Shown here: positions 1-8,144 of the stretch, piece by piece | Layout: each line of letters begins with the position of its first letter | How positions within the stretch are numbered: the stretch's first letter is position 1 | NCBI GenBank assembly: GCA_041685075.1 | Contig: JAWLGN010000029.1 | Coordinates: 1 to 28,943 of the forward strand | Direction of reading: 5' to 3' | DNA length: 28,943 nt | Source: JAMCRM01 sp041685075 | Lineage (GTDB): Bacteria; Acidobacteriota; Terriglobia; Bryobacterales; Bryobacteraceae | The notes under the pieces: model-generated | Told to the model about the DNA's origin: nothing | The model's database searches: none | The model's input: the letters and a program-made list of their open reading frames with translations, nothing else | Position numbers and translations under genes: made by a program

Positions 1-342
1 ACGGCTGCGAATAACTCGCTTGCGGCGGTGGAGAACAGCGTCCGGACAGAGGCCGCCAGCGGCGATCTGCCCCTGGTGCGCGCGCGCCAGAACCTGGACC
101 TGGCCCGCAGCCGCGCGCTCGACGGCAAGCCCAATGCCGCGCGCGCCCCGCTGCGCGAAGCGGCCCGTGCGCTGCGCGAGTACGAAGCCGGCGCCCCCGG
201 CCCGCAAGCCGCCGAAGCGGCCGCCCTGCGCGCCGACATCGAGGACTACGCCGGCCAGGTGCGGCGCGACCGCGACGGCGCTCCCGCGCGCATCGGCGCC
301 TTCATCAGCCGCCTGGGCAGCTTCCCCGGCGCGCCGCGCTGA
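1..342 (+). CDS. 3' end of an unrecognised helical protein (partial)
   Basis: The frame is open from base 1, so the gene starts outside the window and 113 codons are visible before TGA at 340-342. The visible part is rich in Ala, Arg, Glu and Leu and should be almost entirely alpha-helical, with heptad-like stretches (for example RQNLDLARSRALDGK and LREAARALREYEAG). I see no membrane segment, Cys or His cluster, or catalytic motif. The spacing of the helices resembles secreted or periplasmic helical-bundle proteins, but I do not recognise a family. An internal GTG at 28 could be mistaken for the start. Its stop codon abuts the stop of the convergent leuS with no base between them. Confidence 0.6.
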   Translation, partial: TAANNSLAAVENSVRTEAASGDLPLVRARQNLDLARSRALDGKPNAARAPLREAARALREYEAGAPGPQAAEAAALRADIEDYAGQVRRDRDGAPARIGAFISRLGSFPGAPR

Positions 343-2787
343 TCAGCGCACCACGATATTGACGATCCTGTCCGGCACCACGATCACCTTGACGATCTGC
401 TTGCCGGAAACCAGCGGCTGGATCTTTTCATCGGCCAGCGCGCGGCACTCCAGGTCTTCCTTCGGGGTGCCGAAGACGGCGTGGAAGCGGGAGCGCAGCT
501 TGCCGTTCACCTGCACCACGATTTCGGCCTCGTCTTCCTTGGCCATCTCGGGATCGTAGGCCGGCCAGGGCTGACGGAAGACCGGCCCCGTGTGCCCCAG
601 TTCGTCCCAGATCTCCTGGGCCAGGTAGGGTGCGAACGGCCCCAGCAGCAGCGCCAGTTTTTCCAGTACCTCGGCCAGCGCGGCGCCCGAAAGCCTCGCC
701 TCCTCGGCGTACATCACGTTCACCAGTTCCATGATGGTCGCGATCGAGGTGTTGAAGTGCCAGCGGGATTCGAAGTCCTCGGTAATCTTGCGGATGGCCT
801 GGTGCAGCTTGCGGAGCACCTTGCGGTCGGACTCCCCGCCGCCGGCGCCCTCGCGCGCGCGCCCGGCGTTGCGGGTGGCGAAGCGGTAGATGCGGCCCAG
901 GGTGCGGTAGATGCCCTCGGCCCCTTCGTTGCGCCAGTCCACTTCCTTCTCCGGCGGCCCGGCGAAGAGGATGAACAGCCGCGCAGTGTCGGCGCCGAAC
1001 TTGTCGGCGAGCATATCGGCGGCCACCACGTTGCCCTTGGACTTGGACATCTTGGCGCCTTCGGCGATGACCATCCCCTGGGTGAACAGGCGGGTGGCCG
1101 GCTCGTCGTTTTTCACCAGCCCCAGGTCGCGCATCACCTTGGTGAAGAAGCGCGAGTAGATCAGGTGCAGAATGGCGTGCTCCACGCCCCCGATGTACTG
1201 GTCGATGGGAAACCAGTAGTCGATCTTGGCGGGGTCGAAGGGCAGGCGGTCGTTCTGCGGGTCGCAGTAGCGGTAGAAGTACCAGGACGAGTCGACGAAG
1301 GTGTCCATGGTATCGGTCTCGCGCCGTGCCGCGCCGCCGCAGCGCGGGCAGGAAACGTTGACGAACTCCGGCACCTCGGCCAGCGGCGACCGCCCCGTAC
1401 CGGTGATGTTCACGTCCAGCGGCAGCAGCACCGGCAGTTGCTCATCCGGCACCGGCACCACGCCGCAGCGCTCGCAGTGGATCACCGGGATGGGGGTGCC
1501 CCAGTAGCGCTGCCGGGAGATGCCCCAGTCCTTGATCCGGAAGGTGACGGCGGCTTTGCCGAAGCCTTCCCGTTCGGCCTTTTCGGACATGCGGCGGCGG
1601 CCCTCGGCGCTGGGAAGCCCGGACCATTCCCCGGAGTTCTCCATCACCCCGTCTTCGGTGAAGGCTGTCTCCAAGTGGCCCTCGCGCGCCAGTTCCCCGT
1701 CCACGGGCCGGATCACCGGGCGGATGGGGATGCCGTACTTGGTGCAGAATTCGAAGTCGCGCTCGTCGTGCGCCGGCACCGCCATGATGGCGCCGGTGCC
1801 GTAGCCGATCAGCACGAAGTTGCCGATCCACACCGGCACCTGCTCGCCGCTGTAGGGGTTGGTCGCATAGTGTCCGGTGAAGAAGCCTTCCTTTTCGATG
1901 TCGCCGGGATCGCGGTTGGCGCGGGCGTCCACCATGGCCTTGGCCCGGGCGCGCCCGGCCTCGTCCAGCAGACCCTCGGCCAGCGGGTGCTCCGGCGCCA
2001 GGATCACGCAGGTGGCGCCGTAGATGGTATCCACGCGCGTGGTGAAGACCCGCACCGGTTCGCCCGTATCCAGGCGGAAATCCACCTCCGTGCCTTCAGA
2101 GCGCCCGATCCAGTTGCGCTGCATGGCCAGCACCCGCTCGGGCCAGCCGCCCTCCAGCTTTTCCATATCGGCCAGCAGCTCGTCGGCGTACCGGGTGATC
2201 CGCAGGAACCACTGCTCCAGCGCGCGCTGCTCCACCGGGGTGCTTTCGTGGCGCCAGCAGCAGCCCTCCACCACCTGCTCGTTGGCCAGCACGGTGGCGC
2301 ACTTGGGGCACCAGTTCACCAGCGCCTTCTTGCGGTAGGCCAGGCCGCGCTCCAGCATGCGCAGGAAGAACCACTGGTTCCAGCGGTAGTATTCCGGCTC
2401 GCAGGTGGAGATCTCGCGGTCCCAATCGTAGCTGAAGGCGAAGCGGCGGTGGGTGCGCTTCATGGCCTCGATGTTCTGGAGCGTCCACTCGCGCGGCGGC
2501 CGCCGGTTGGCGATGGCGGCGTTCTCGGCCGGCAGCCCGAAGGCGTCCCACCCCATGGGGTGCAGCACGTTGAAGCCGCGCATCCACTTGTAGCGCGCCA
2601 GCGCGTCCCCGATGGCGTAGTTGCGGATGTGGCCGATGTGCAGGGTGCCGCTGGGGTAAGGCAGCATCTCCAGCACGTAATACTTGGGCCGGGTGGAATT
2701 CTCCTCCGCCTTGTAGAGCGCGGCGTCCTGCCACTGGCGGTGCCACTTCAGTTCGATCTGGTTGTGGTCGTACGGCTTCTCGGGCAT
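343..2787 (-). CDS. leuS: leucyl-tRNA synthetase
   Basis: Cytoplasmic class I aminoacyl-tRNA synthetase that charges tRNA-Leu and hydrolyses misacylated products. The 814-residue protein shows the HIGH motif (residues 50-53, in PYPSGTLHIGHIRNY), Zn-ribbon cysteines (CPKC followed by GCC, near residue 160), a CP1 editing domain at about 220-410 with the threonine-rich TTRVDTIYGAT segment and GTGAIMAVPAHDERD, a second CxxC pair pair (CERC, CPRC), and KMSKS near residue 579. It ends with the usual C-terminal domain (VVVPDRIVNIVVR). The length is close to short bacterial LeuRS such as that of Bacillus (about 804) rather than the 860 residues of E. coli. The ATG at 2787 lies 40 bases inside the 3' end of nfo, so translation is probably coupled. 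There is no T-box leader, because the gene sits inside an operon. Confidence 0.98.
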   Translation of the reverse strand: MPEKPYDHNQIELKWHRQWQDAALYKAEENSTRPKYYVLEMLPYPSGTLHIGHIRNYAIGDALARYKWMRGFNVLHPMGWDAFGLPAENAAIANRRPPREWTLQNIEAMKRTHRRFAFSYDWDREISTCEPEYYRWNQWFFLRMLERGLAYRKKALVNWCPKCATVLANEQVVEGCCWRHESTPVEQRALEQWFLRITRYADELLADMEKLEGGWPERVLAMQRNWIGRSEGTEVDFRLDTGEPVRVFTTRVDTIYGATCVILAPEHPLAEGLLDEAGRARAKAMVDARANRDPGDIEKEGFFTGHYATNPYSGEQVPVWIGNFVLIGYGTGAIMAVPAHDERDFEFCTKYGIPIRPVIRPVDGELAREGHLETAFTEDGVMENSGEWSGLPSAEGRRRMSEKAEREGFGKAAVTFRIKDWGISRQRYWGTPIPVIHCERCGVVPVPDEQLPVLLPLDVNITGTGRSPLAEVPEFVNVSCPRCGGAARRETDTMDTFVDSSWYFYRYCDPQNDRLPFDPAKIDYWFPIDQYIGGVEHAILHLIYSRFFTKVMRDLGLVKNDEPATRLFTQGMVIAEGAKMSKSKGNVVAADMLADKFGADTARLFILFAGPPEKEVDWRNEGAEGIYRTLGRIYRFATRNAGRAREGAGGGESDRKVLRKLHQAIRKITEDFESRWHFNTSIATIMELVNVMYAEEARLSGAALAEVLEKLALLLGPFAPYLAQEIWDELGHTGPVFRQPWPAYDPEMAKEDEAEIVVQVNGKLRSRFHAVFGTPKEDLECRALADEKIQPLVSGKQIVKVIVVPDRIVNIVVR

Positions 2788-3626
2788 AACTTCTTCAATG
2801 CTTCCATATTCCGGCGGTCGTCGCCGTCTTTGTCGCGCGGGGTCTCCAGGATGAACGGTTTGGAGTGCAGCCTGGGATGCGCCAGGATGCGCCGGAACCC
2901 CGCCTTGCCGATGAATCCTTCTCCGATGTGCTGGTGGCGGTCCATGCGGGAGCCGAGCGGCATCTTCGAATCGTTGGCATGGATCACCTTAACGTTGGCC
3001 AGTCCCAGCGTGCGCTCGGCCTCTTCGAGGGTCTTGCGGAGCCCCGCTTCACGGGCGATATCGTAACCGGCGGCCAGCAGGTGGCAGGTATCCAGGCAGT
3101 AGCCGACCGGCAGATCGGTGAGCCGTGCGGCCAGGTCGCGGATGGCGCGCAGTTCCGCGAAGCGGCAGCCGATCTGCTGTCCGCAGCCCACTGTATTTTC
3201 GAGCAACACCATGGTGTCGAGCGCTTCCAGGCCAGCCGCGGCCTCCTGCAATCCGAGCGCTACCGCCGCCACCCCTTCCTCGAGCGTCCGGCCCCGGTAG
3301 CTGCCGGGATGCACCACCAGGTACTCGGCCCCGAGGGCGCCCGCGCGCTCCAGTTCGCCCCGCATGGAGGCGATGGACTTCGCCCGGATCTCCGGGTCCG
3401 CCGAAGCCAGGTTGACCAGGTAGTTGACGTGAATCACCAGGGGCTTCAGGTCGAAGCGCGCGCGGGCCTCTCGGAACGCTTCAATCTCGCCCGCGCCGGG
3501 CCGGGACGCACGCCACATCCGCGGGCTGGCCGAAAAGATCTGGAAGGTATTGGCCCCCAGATCGGCTGCTTTGAACGCTGCGTTTTCGAGCGACCCCGCC
3601 CTGGAAGTGTGGATACCGATCCGCAG
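2748..3626 (-). CDS. nfo: endonuclease IV (AP endonuclease), probable CTG start
   Basis: Zn-dependent apurinic/apyrimidinic endonuclease of base excision repair, TIM barrel, 292 residues with the start chosen here. All nine metal ligands of the family are visible: H66, H106, E143, D179, H182, H216, D229, H231 and E261, and the last six have exactly the numbering of the E. coli enzyme. No ATG, GTG or TTG occurs in frame between the TAA at 3657-3659 and an internal ATG at 3518; starting at 3518 would remove the first 36 residues (RIGIHTSRAGSLENAAF, FQIFSASPRM), which are clearly endonuclease IV. I therefore place the start at CTG 3626, which aligns with the family N-terminus; only a weak AGAG lies upstream. 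The C-terminal 13 residues overlap leuS and look unconserved. It follows the small membrane-protein gene by 30 bases. Confidence 0.93.
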   Translation of the reverse strand: MRIGIHTSRAGSLENAAFKAADLGANTFQIFSASPRMWRASRPGAGEIEAFREARARFDLKPLVIHVNYLVNLASADPEIRAKSIASMRGELERAGALGAEYLVVHPGSYRGRTLEEGVAAVALGLQEAAAGLEALDTMVLLENTVGCGQQIGCRFAELRAIRDLAARLTDLPVGYCLDTCHLLAAGYDIAREAGLRKTLEEAERTLGLANVKVIHANDSKMPLGSRMDRHQHIGEGFIGKAGFRRILAHPRLHSKPFILETPRDKDGDDRRNMEALKKLCPRSRTTTTRSN

Positions 3627-3656
3627 AACTCTATGGTAGCAAAGGCGCAGGCTTCC

Positions 3657-3848
3657 TTACGGGCGCGGCGGCGGGGGCGGCGGGGGCGGCGGTTCGGAAC
3701 GGTGCGCCCCGCCCCGGCTCTCCGGGAAGGCGCCCGCGGGCCTCCGGATGTCCCGGCCGGTGGTGAACCACAGCACCAGAACAATGGCCAAAGATCCGGC
3801 GGTGAAGCCGATCAGAAACCACAGCACGCCGCGGCGCATTCCCGCCAC
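3657..3848 (-). CDS. small single-pass membrane protein with proline-rich tail
   Basis: Sixty-three residues. One hydrophobic segment (about residues 8-27, LWFLIGFTAGSLAIVLVLWF) is followed by a basic, glycine/proline-rich soluble tail ending in a run of nine prolines, RP and stop. No family is recognised. The GTG at 3848 and the ATG at 3839 are both possible starts; the bases GGCGGGA lie directly against the ATG. It sits 34 bases after the phosphatase stop and 30 bases before nfo, so it is probably co-transcribed. The polyproline tract is encoded by a short GGCGGGGGC-type tandem repeat at about 3661-3692, which could vary in length by slippage. It is a believable gene by position and by its clean membrane anchor, but there is no homology evidence. 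Confidence 0.55.
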   Translation of the reverse strand: MAGMRRGVLWFLIGFTAGSLAIVLVLWFTTGRDIRRPAGAFPESRGGAHRSEPPPPPPPPPRP

Positions 3849-3882
3849 ACCGGCGGGAACAGCAAGGCGCGGGCCAATGGCG

Positions 3883-5544
3883 CTAGCCGCCTTGGTATTC
3901 CAGCACCACCAGGGTGAGATCGTCGGCCTGGGGGGCGTCGCCGGTGAAGTCGCTCACCGCTTGGCGGATGGCCTCGTGCAGCGCCGTGCAGCCCGCCGCG
4001 GCGTGTGCCTGTACGATCTCGCGCAGGCGCCCGCGGCCGAAGAATTCGCCCTCCGGACCGGCCGCTTCCGTGATGCCGTCGGTGTAGATTACGATCTTGG
4101 CCCCGCGCGGGAGCGCCGCCGTACCCAATTCGTACTCCGCCGCCTCGATCAGCCCTACCGGCGGGCCGGTCGGACCGAGCACCTCGAGTTCGCCGCCCGG
4201 AATCGCCAGCAGCGGCGCGCAGTGGCCCGCGTTGACGTAGTACAGCCGCCCGCCGCGCTCCACCGCGCAGAAGAACACGGTGGCGTACTTCTCCCCGCCG
4301 GTGCGCTCGCAGAGAAACCGGTTGAGGCGCGCGAAGCGTTCCTCCACCCCTTCCACCTGCGCCGCTACGGCCAGAAAGATGCCTTGCATTAGGCTCGCCA
4401 GCAGCGCCGAGCTGACGCCCTTGCCCGAGACATCGGCCGCTACCGCGGACCAGCAGGCCTCGTTCATCCGCAGAACGTCGAACCAGTCCCCGCCCACCTG
4501 GTGGGAAGGCACGCTGCTGCCGGCCGCGCGGAACCAGCCATCGAGCGGCAGCTTGCGCGGCAGCAGGCTCTGCTGGATGTCGCGCGCCATCTGCAGCTCC
4601 TGCTCCATCTTCTCTTTGGCGCGCTCCTCTTCGAGCAGCCGGGCGTTGTCGAGCACCATGGAAGCCTCGATGGCCAGGCTCTGGAGCAGTTCCCGGTTGC
4701 CGCCGCCGAGGTCCGCCGCGGTGTCCCGCGAGTCCATGTAGAGCACCCCCACCGTTTCGGCCGCTGTCGAGAGCAGGCTGGTGGCTTCGGGCACGCCCGT
4801 CTGGATACGCACCAGCGGCACGCAGACGCAACTGCGCAGCTCCAGGTCCGCCACGCTCTGCCCGGCGCCTTCGGCCGCGTGAGGGTCGAAGTTCATGGAG
4901 AGCAGCTCGCGCCGCCCGTCGAGCGCCCGCCGGATCACGCGGCGGGGCACCCGCAGGTCCTCCGGCTCCAGGGCCGAGCCGCCGCGGGCGCGCGCAACTT
5001 GTGTCTCCAGGTCCTCGCCGCTGCGCAGCAGCAGAAAACCGCGTTCGGCGCCGGTGACCGCCAGTGCGGCATCCACTACCGCGCTGAGCACGTCCTCGAG
5101 CGAAAAGCCCGTCTGCAGCGTGCGGGCCACCTCCAGCACGGCGCGCAGCTTGGCGAGATTGCCGGGTCCGCCGGGCTTGCCCATCTGCGCCTGCTCCACG
5201 GCCTGGGCGATCTCGCTGCCCTCGGTGAGGAAGACGAGCTGGTAGGAATCGGGAACTCCGAAGGAGACCCGGTCGCCGTTGGCGAGTCGCTGCCGCTCCA
5301 CGCGCCGGCCGTTCACCCACACGCCGTGCCGGCTGCCCGCGTCCTCCAGGATGTACTCGCCGGCCTGGGAGACGATGCGGGCATGGCTGCGGGAAGCGCG
5401 GCTGTCGCGCAGGATCAGGTCGTTATCGGCCTGCCGGCCGATGCGGAAGGGAAACCTCTGGATCTCCACCCGGCGGCGGTGCCCGCCGGGATCGTGCACC
5501 ACCAGCACGGCTCGCCGCCGCGGCTCTGCCTGCGCGGAACTCAT
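3883..5544 (-). CDS. FHA-GAF-SpoIIE (PP2C-type) protein phosphatase
   Basis: Signalling serine/threonine phosphatase of 553 residues, expected in the cytoplasm. An FHA domain (about 12-107; GR at 36-37, SRSH at 51-54, EDAGSRHGVWVNG) should bind a phosphothreonine partner. A GAF domain (about 137-303) may sense a small ligand or redox state. A short coiled coil (about 303-325) leads to a RsbU/SpoIIE-type PP2C domain (about 330-551) with the metal aspartates in GGDWFDV (D353), ADVSGKG (D371), YTDGITEA (D489) and ADDLTLVV (D541). The frame is open upstream to 5772, but that part overlaps the Fur-family gene and reads as low-complexity shadow; the ATG at 5544 forms an ATGA overlap with the preceding stop and gives a proper FHA N-terminus. 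Partner-switching anti-sigma factor antagonists are usual substrates of this family; none is adjacent. Confidence 0.93.
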   Translation of the reverse strand: MSSAQAEPRRRAVLVVHDPGGHRRRVEIQRFPFRIGRQADNDLILRDSRASRSHARIVSQAGEYILEDAGSRHGVWVNGRRVERQRLANGDRVSFGVPDSYQLVFLTEGSEIAQAVEQAQMGKPGGPGNLAKLRAVLEVARTLQTGFSLEDVLSAVVDAALAVTGAERGFLLLRSGEDLETQVARARGGSALEPEDLRVPRRVIRRALDGRRELLSMNFDPHAAEGAGQSVADLELRSCVCVPLVRIQTGVPEATSLLSTAAETVGVLYMDSRDTAADLGGGNRELLQSLAIEASMVLDNARLLEEERAKEKMEQELQMARDIQQSLLPRKLPLDGWFRAAGSSVPSHQVGGDWFDVLRMNEACWSAVAADVSGKGVSSALLASLMQGIFLAVAAQVEGVEERFARLNRFLCERTGGEKYATVFFCAVERGGRLYYVNAGHCAPLLAIPGGELEVLGPTGPPVGLIEAAEYELGTAALPRGAKIVIYTDGITEAAGPEGEFFGRGRLREIVQAHAAAGCTALHEAIRQAVSDFTGDAPQADDLTLVVLEYQGG

Positions 5545-6059
5545 CGGGTGGCGCGCCGGGCGCCCTGCCGGCGGTTCTGGGCAGGCTCCGGTTCTTCCGT
5601 CTCGGCGGCATGCTCCATCTCCTGCTTGCGCAGGACCTGGCAGTGCGCACAATAGCCACCCACTTCGGTGCGCGCCAGCAGCACTTCGAAGCCAAAGTGC
5701 GTTTCGATCTGCTTGCGCAGCCGCTGCAATGGCTCGCCGTAGAACTCCTCGACCTTCCCGCAGCGCAGGCAAATTACGTGCGCATGCTCCTGCTTCATGC
5801 GGGTTTCGTAGTAGTGCTGGTCGCCTTCGTGGTGCATGAGGTCCAGCTCGTCTACTAAGCCGCTTTCCTTCAGTAGCTTGAGCGTGCGGTACACGGTGAC
5901 CCGGTTGATCTTGGGATCCTGCTGCTTGGCAAGCTGGAAAAGGCTCTCGGCATCCAGGTGCTGGCCGCTCTTGTCGATCAGCTCCAGCAGGATCTGGCGC
6001 TGCCTGGTGAGCCGTACTCCTTTCGCCTTAAGCGATCCCCGGATCGAATCGAGGGCCAT
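5541..6059 (-). CDS. Fur-family metal-responsive repressor (Fur/PerR/Zur type)
   Basis: Dimeric winged-helix transcription regulator of 172 residues. The DNA-binding part includes RLTRQRQILLELI and the recognition helix INRVTVYRTLKLL (about 51-63). The structural Zn site is formed by C97-x2-C100 (ICLRCGK) and C137-x2-C140 (CAHCQ); H92 and H94 (EHAHVIC) belong to the regulatory metal region. I cannot assign the metal or peroxide specificity from sequence alone. The last 25 residues are charged, Arg-rich and probably disordered, and their coding sequence runs into the next gene by an ATGA overlap. The gene is first in the fur-phosphatase-small ORF-nfo-leuS cluster and diverges from accC over 45 bases; autoregulation is plausible, but I see no clear Fur box. 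Confidence 0.92.
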   Translation of the reverse strand: MALDSIRGSLKAKGVRLTRQRQILLELIDKSGQHLDAESLFQLAKQQDPKINRVTVYRTLKLLKESGLVDELDLMHHEGDQHYYETRMKQEHAHVICLRCGKVEEFYGEPLQRLRKQIETHFGFEVLLARTEVGGYCAHCQVLRKQEMEHAAETEEPEPAQNRRQGARRATR

Positions 6060-6104
6060 GTTCCTATCATTCTACCAATCGACGGCCCTGCTACAATCTC
6101 TTCC
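6060..6104. promoter_or_regulatory. divergent promoter region between Fur-family gene and accC
   Basis: Only 45 bases separate the two start codons. On the plus strand TACAAT at 6092-6097 (five of six to TATAAT) ends 7 bases before the accC ATG, with no Shine-Dalgarno between. On the minus strand TAGAAT (6074 to 6069, five of six) with TTGTAG 16 bases upstream precedes the Fur-family ATG by 9 bases, which include AGGA. Both genes would thus have almost no 5' leader. The boxes are read by eye and are not experimentally supported. Confidence 0.45.
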
Positions 6105-7598
6105 ATGTTCCGCAAGGTGCTGGTGGCCAATCGCGGCGAGATTGCCGTGCGCATCATGCGCACCCTGCGGGAAATGGGGATCGCGCCCGTAGCGGTCTAC
6201 TCCGACGCCGACCGGCTTTCACTCCACGTGCGGATGGCCGACGAGGCCGCCCGGCTCGGGCCTCCGCCCGCCGCCGAAAGCTACCTGCGGGTGGAGGCGG
6301 TGCTGGACGCCGCCCGCCGCCACGGCGTGGACGCCATTCACCCCGGCTACGGATTCCTGAGCGAGAATGCCGCGTTCGCCGAGGCTTGCGAGCGGGCGGG
6401 TTTCGTGTTCATAGGGCCTTCGCCGGAGTCGATGCGCCGCATGGGGTCGAAGGTATCGGCGCGGCAGACCGCCCGGGAAGCCGGGGTGCCGGTGGTACCC
6501 GGCTCCGAAGCCGCCGCGGATCTCGAAGAGGCGCGCCGGGCAGCCGCGGCCTGCGGCTACCCCGTGATGCTCAAAGCGTTGGCCGGGGGCGGCGGCAAGG
6601 GCATGCGGCGTATCGGCAGTCCGGACGAACTCGAATCCGCCTGGGCGCTCGCCGCCGGCGAAGCGGAGAACGCCTTCGGCGATTCCCGGCTCTACGTCGA
6701 AAAGGCCATCACCCGGCCCCGCCATGTCGAGATCCAGTTGATCGGCGACCGCTTCGGCCACCTCGTCCATCTGGGCGAGCGCGAGTGCTCCATGCAGCGC
6801 CGCCACCAGAAGCTGATGGAGGAGTGCCCCTCGCCGCTGGCCGCCGAACACCCCGGCCTGCGGGAGCGCATGGGCGAAGCGGCGCTCCGGGTGGCGCGCG
6901 CGGCGGGGTACCACAATGCCGGCACCGTCGAGTTCCTGGTAGACCCCTCCGGCAACTTCTACTTCCTGGAAATGAACACCCGCCTCCAGGTGGAGCATCC
7001 GGTGACCGAACTGGTGACCGGCCTGGACCTGGTGAAGCTCCAGGTGCTGGCCGCCGCCGGAGAGCCGCTGCCGTTGGACCAGGAGGAGGTGAGCTGGCGC
7101 GGCGCCGCCATCGAGTTCCGCATCTACGCCGAAGATCCGCACAACAATTTTTATCCCTCCCCCGGAACCATCACCCGCCTCACCCGGCCGCTGGGACCGG
7201 GCATTCGCCTGGACGGCTGCGTCTACGACGGCTGGACCGTCCCCATCGACTACGACCCGCTGCTGGCCAAGCTGGCGGTGTGGGCCGGCAGCCGCGCCGA
7301 GGCCATCGAGCGCTCCATCCGCGCCTTCCGCGAGTACGATGTGGCCGGCATCAAGACCAACATCGGGTTCTTCCGGAGCATCCTGGAAGACCCCGCCTTC
7401 CGCCGGGCCGAGCTGCACACCGAGTTCATCGACGAGTTCCTGGCGCGCCGCCCCGAAGAGCCGCCGGACGCCGCGCAGGAAACCGTTGCCGCGTTGGTTG
7501 CCGCCATTCACGCGCTCGAAAAGAAGGCCCCCGGCGTGGCCGAGGGGCGCGCGCGCTCCCGCTGGCTGGAAGCCGGCCGCAACGAGGTGCTGCGATGA
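6105..7598 (+). CDS. accC: biotin carboxylase subunit of an acyl-CoA carboxylase
   Basis: ATP-grasp enzyme of 497 residues that carboxylates biotin on its carrier partner using ATP and bicarbonate. The N-terminal domain begins MFRKVLVANRGEIAVRI; HPGYGFLSENA, the glycine-rich ALAGGGGKGMR loop (about 157-167), the family pattern ERECSMQRRHQK and the catalytic EMNTRLQVEHPVTE (about 288-301) are all present. The frame is open further upstream, but MFRKVLVANRGE is the canonical start. The stop overlaps the carrier gene start (ATGA at 7595-7598), so the subunits are coupled. The separate carboxylase and carrier plus the extended carrier N-terminus resemble acetyl/propionyl-CoA carboxylase alpha chains split in two; no carboxyltransferase gene is in the window. 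Confidence 0.96.
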   Translation: MFRKVLVANRGEIAVRIMRTLREMGIAPVAVYSDADRLSLHVRMADEAARLGPPPAAESYLRVEAVLDAARRHGVDAIHPGYGFLSENAAFAEACERAGFVFIGPSPESMRRMGSKVSARQTAREAGVPVVPGSEAAADLEEARRAAAACGYPVMLKALAGGGGKGMRRIGSPDELESAWALAAGEAENAFGDSRLYVEKAITRPRHVEIQLIGDRFGHLVHLGERECSMQRRHQKLMEECPSPLAAEHPGLRERMGEAALRVARAAGYHNAGTVEFLVDPSGNFYFLEMNTRLQVEHPVTELVTGLDLVKLQVLAAAGEPLPLDQEEVSWRGAAIEFRIYAEDPHNNFYPSPGTITRLTRPLGPGIRLDGCVYDGWTVPIDYDPLLAKLAVWAGSRAEAIERSIRAFREYDVAGIKTNIGFFRSILEDPAFRRAELHTEFIDEFLARRPEEPPDAAQETVAALVAAIHALEKKAPGVAEGRARSRWLEAGRNEVLR

Positions 7599-8095
7599 AG
7601 CTCACGGTGCGCATAGGGGATCGCGAAGTGGCGCTGGACCTCGCCCGCGCGGGTTCGGAGTGGCGCTTCCGCTTCGATTCCGGCTCGGAGTGCACCGCCG
7701 GCGTCGAGCAGCCGGAGCCGGGCGTCTACTCCGTCCTCACCGGCGGCCGAAGCTACGAAGCCTACGTCGAATCCGGCGCCAACGGCGCGCTCGTGGTCAC
7801 CATAGACGGCCGCCGCTTTGACATCGAGGTGCGCGACCCGCGGCAGTTCCGCCCGGGCCGAGGTGTGCGCGGCATGGCCGGAGTGGCCCGCCTCACTGCC
7901 CCCATGCCGGGGAAGCTCGTCCGGCTGCTGGCCGCACCGGGGGAGCAGGTCGCCGCCGGCCAGCCCATCCTGGTGATCGAAGCCATGAAGATGCAGAACG
8001 AGCTGCGCGCGCCCAAGAGCGGCCGCCTGGCCGCCATCTCCGTCCGGGAGGGCGAGACGGTGGCCGCAGGCGCCGTGCTGGTCACTATCGAATAG
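7595..8095 (+). CDS. biotin carboxyl carrier protein
   Basis: Carrier of 166 residues for the preceding carboxylase. The C-terminal biotinyl domain (about 98-166) begins at LTAPMPGKLVRLL and contains EAMKMQNE, with K132 the biotinylated lysine, followed by VREGETVAAGAVLVTIE. The N-terminal 90 residues (MKLTVRIGDREVALDL) form a beta-rich region like that preceding the biotin domain in propionyl-CoA or oxaloacetate carboxylase chains, unlike the Pro/Ala linker of classic AccB. It starts at ATG 7595 within the accC stop. The substrate, acetyl-CoA or another acyl-CoA, cannot be decided here. Confidence 0.94.
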   Translation: MKLTVRIGDREVALDLARAGSEWRFRFDSGSECTAGVEQPEPGVYSVLTGGRSYEAYVESGANGALVVTIDGRRFDIEVRDPRQFRPGRGVRGMAGVARLTAPMPGKLVRLLAAPGEQVAAGQPILVIEAMKMQNELRAPKSGRLAAISVREGETVAAGAVLVTIE

Positions 8096-8144
8096 GGTAC
8101 CCGGCCGCTGTAGTGGAAACCGCTCCCCACGAGTCTTAGGGGAC

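Noticed and set aside
481..3066. A very long open frame on the plus strand, opposite leuS
   Set aside because: It is the antisense shadow of leuS and nfo in a GC-rich genome; the residues are Arg/His/Gly/Ala-rich with no domain, and leuS matches its family throughout.
5545..5772. An N-terminal extension of the FHA-GAF-PP2C protein
   Set aside because: It is the out-of-frame reading of the Fur-family gene; the ATG at 5544 overlaps that gene's stop and starts the FHA domain properly.
6060..6104. A Fur box for autoregulation
   Set aside because: No 19-bp AT-rich inverted repeat like GATAATGATAATCATTATC is present; only short AT stretches occur.
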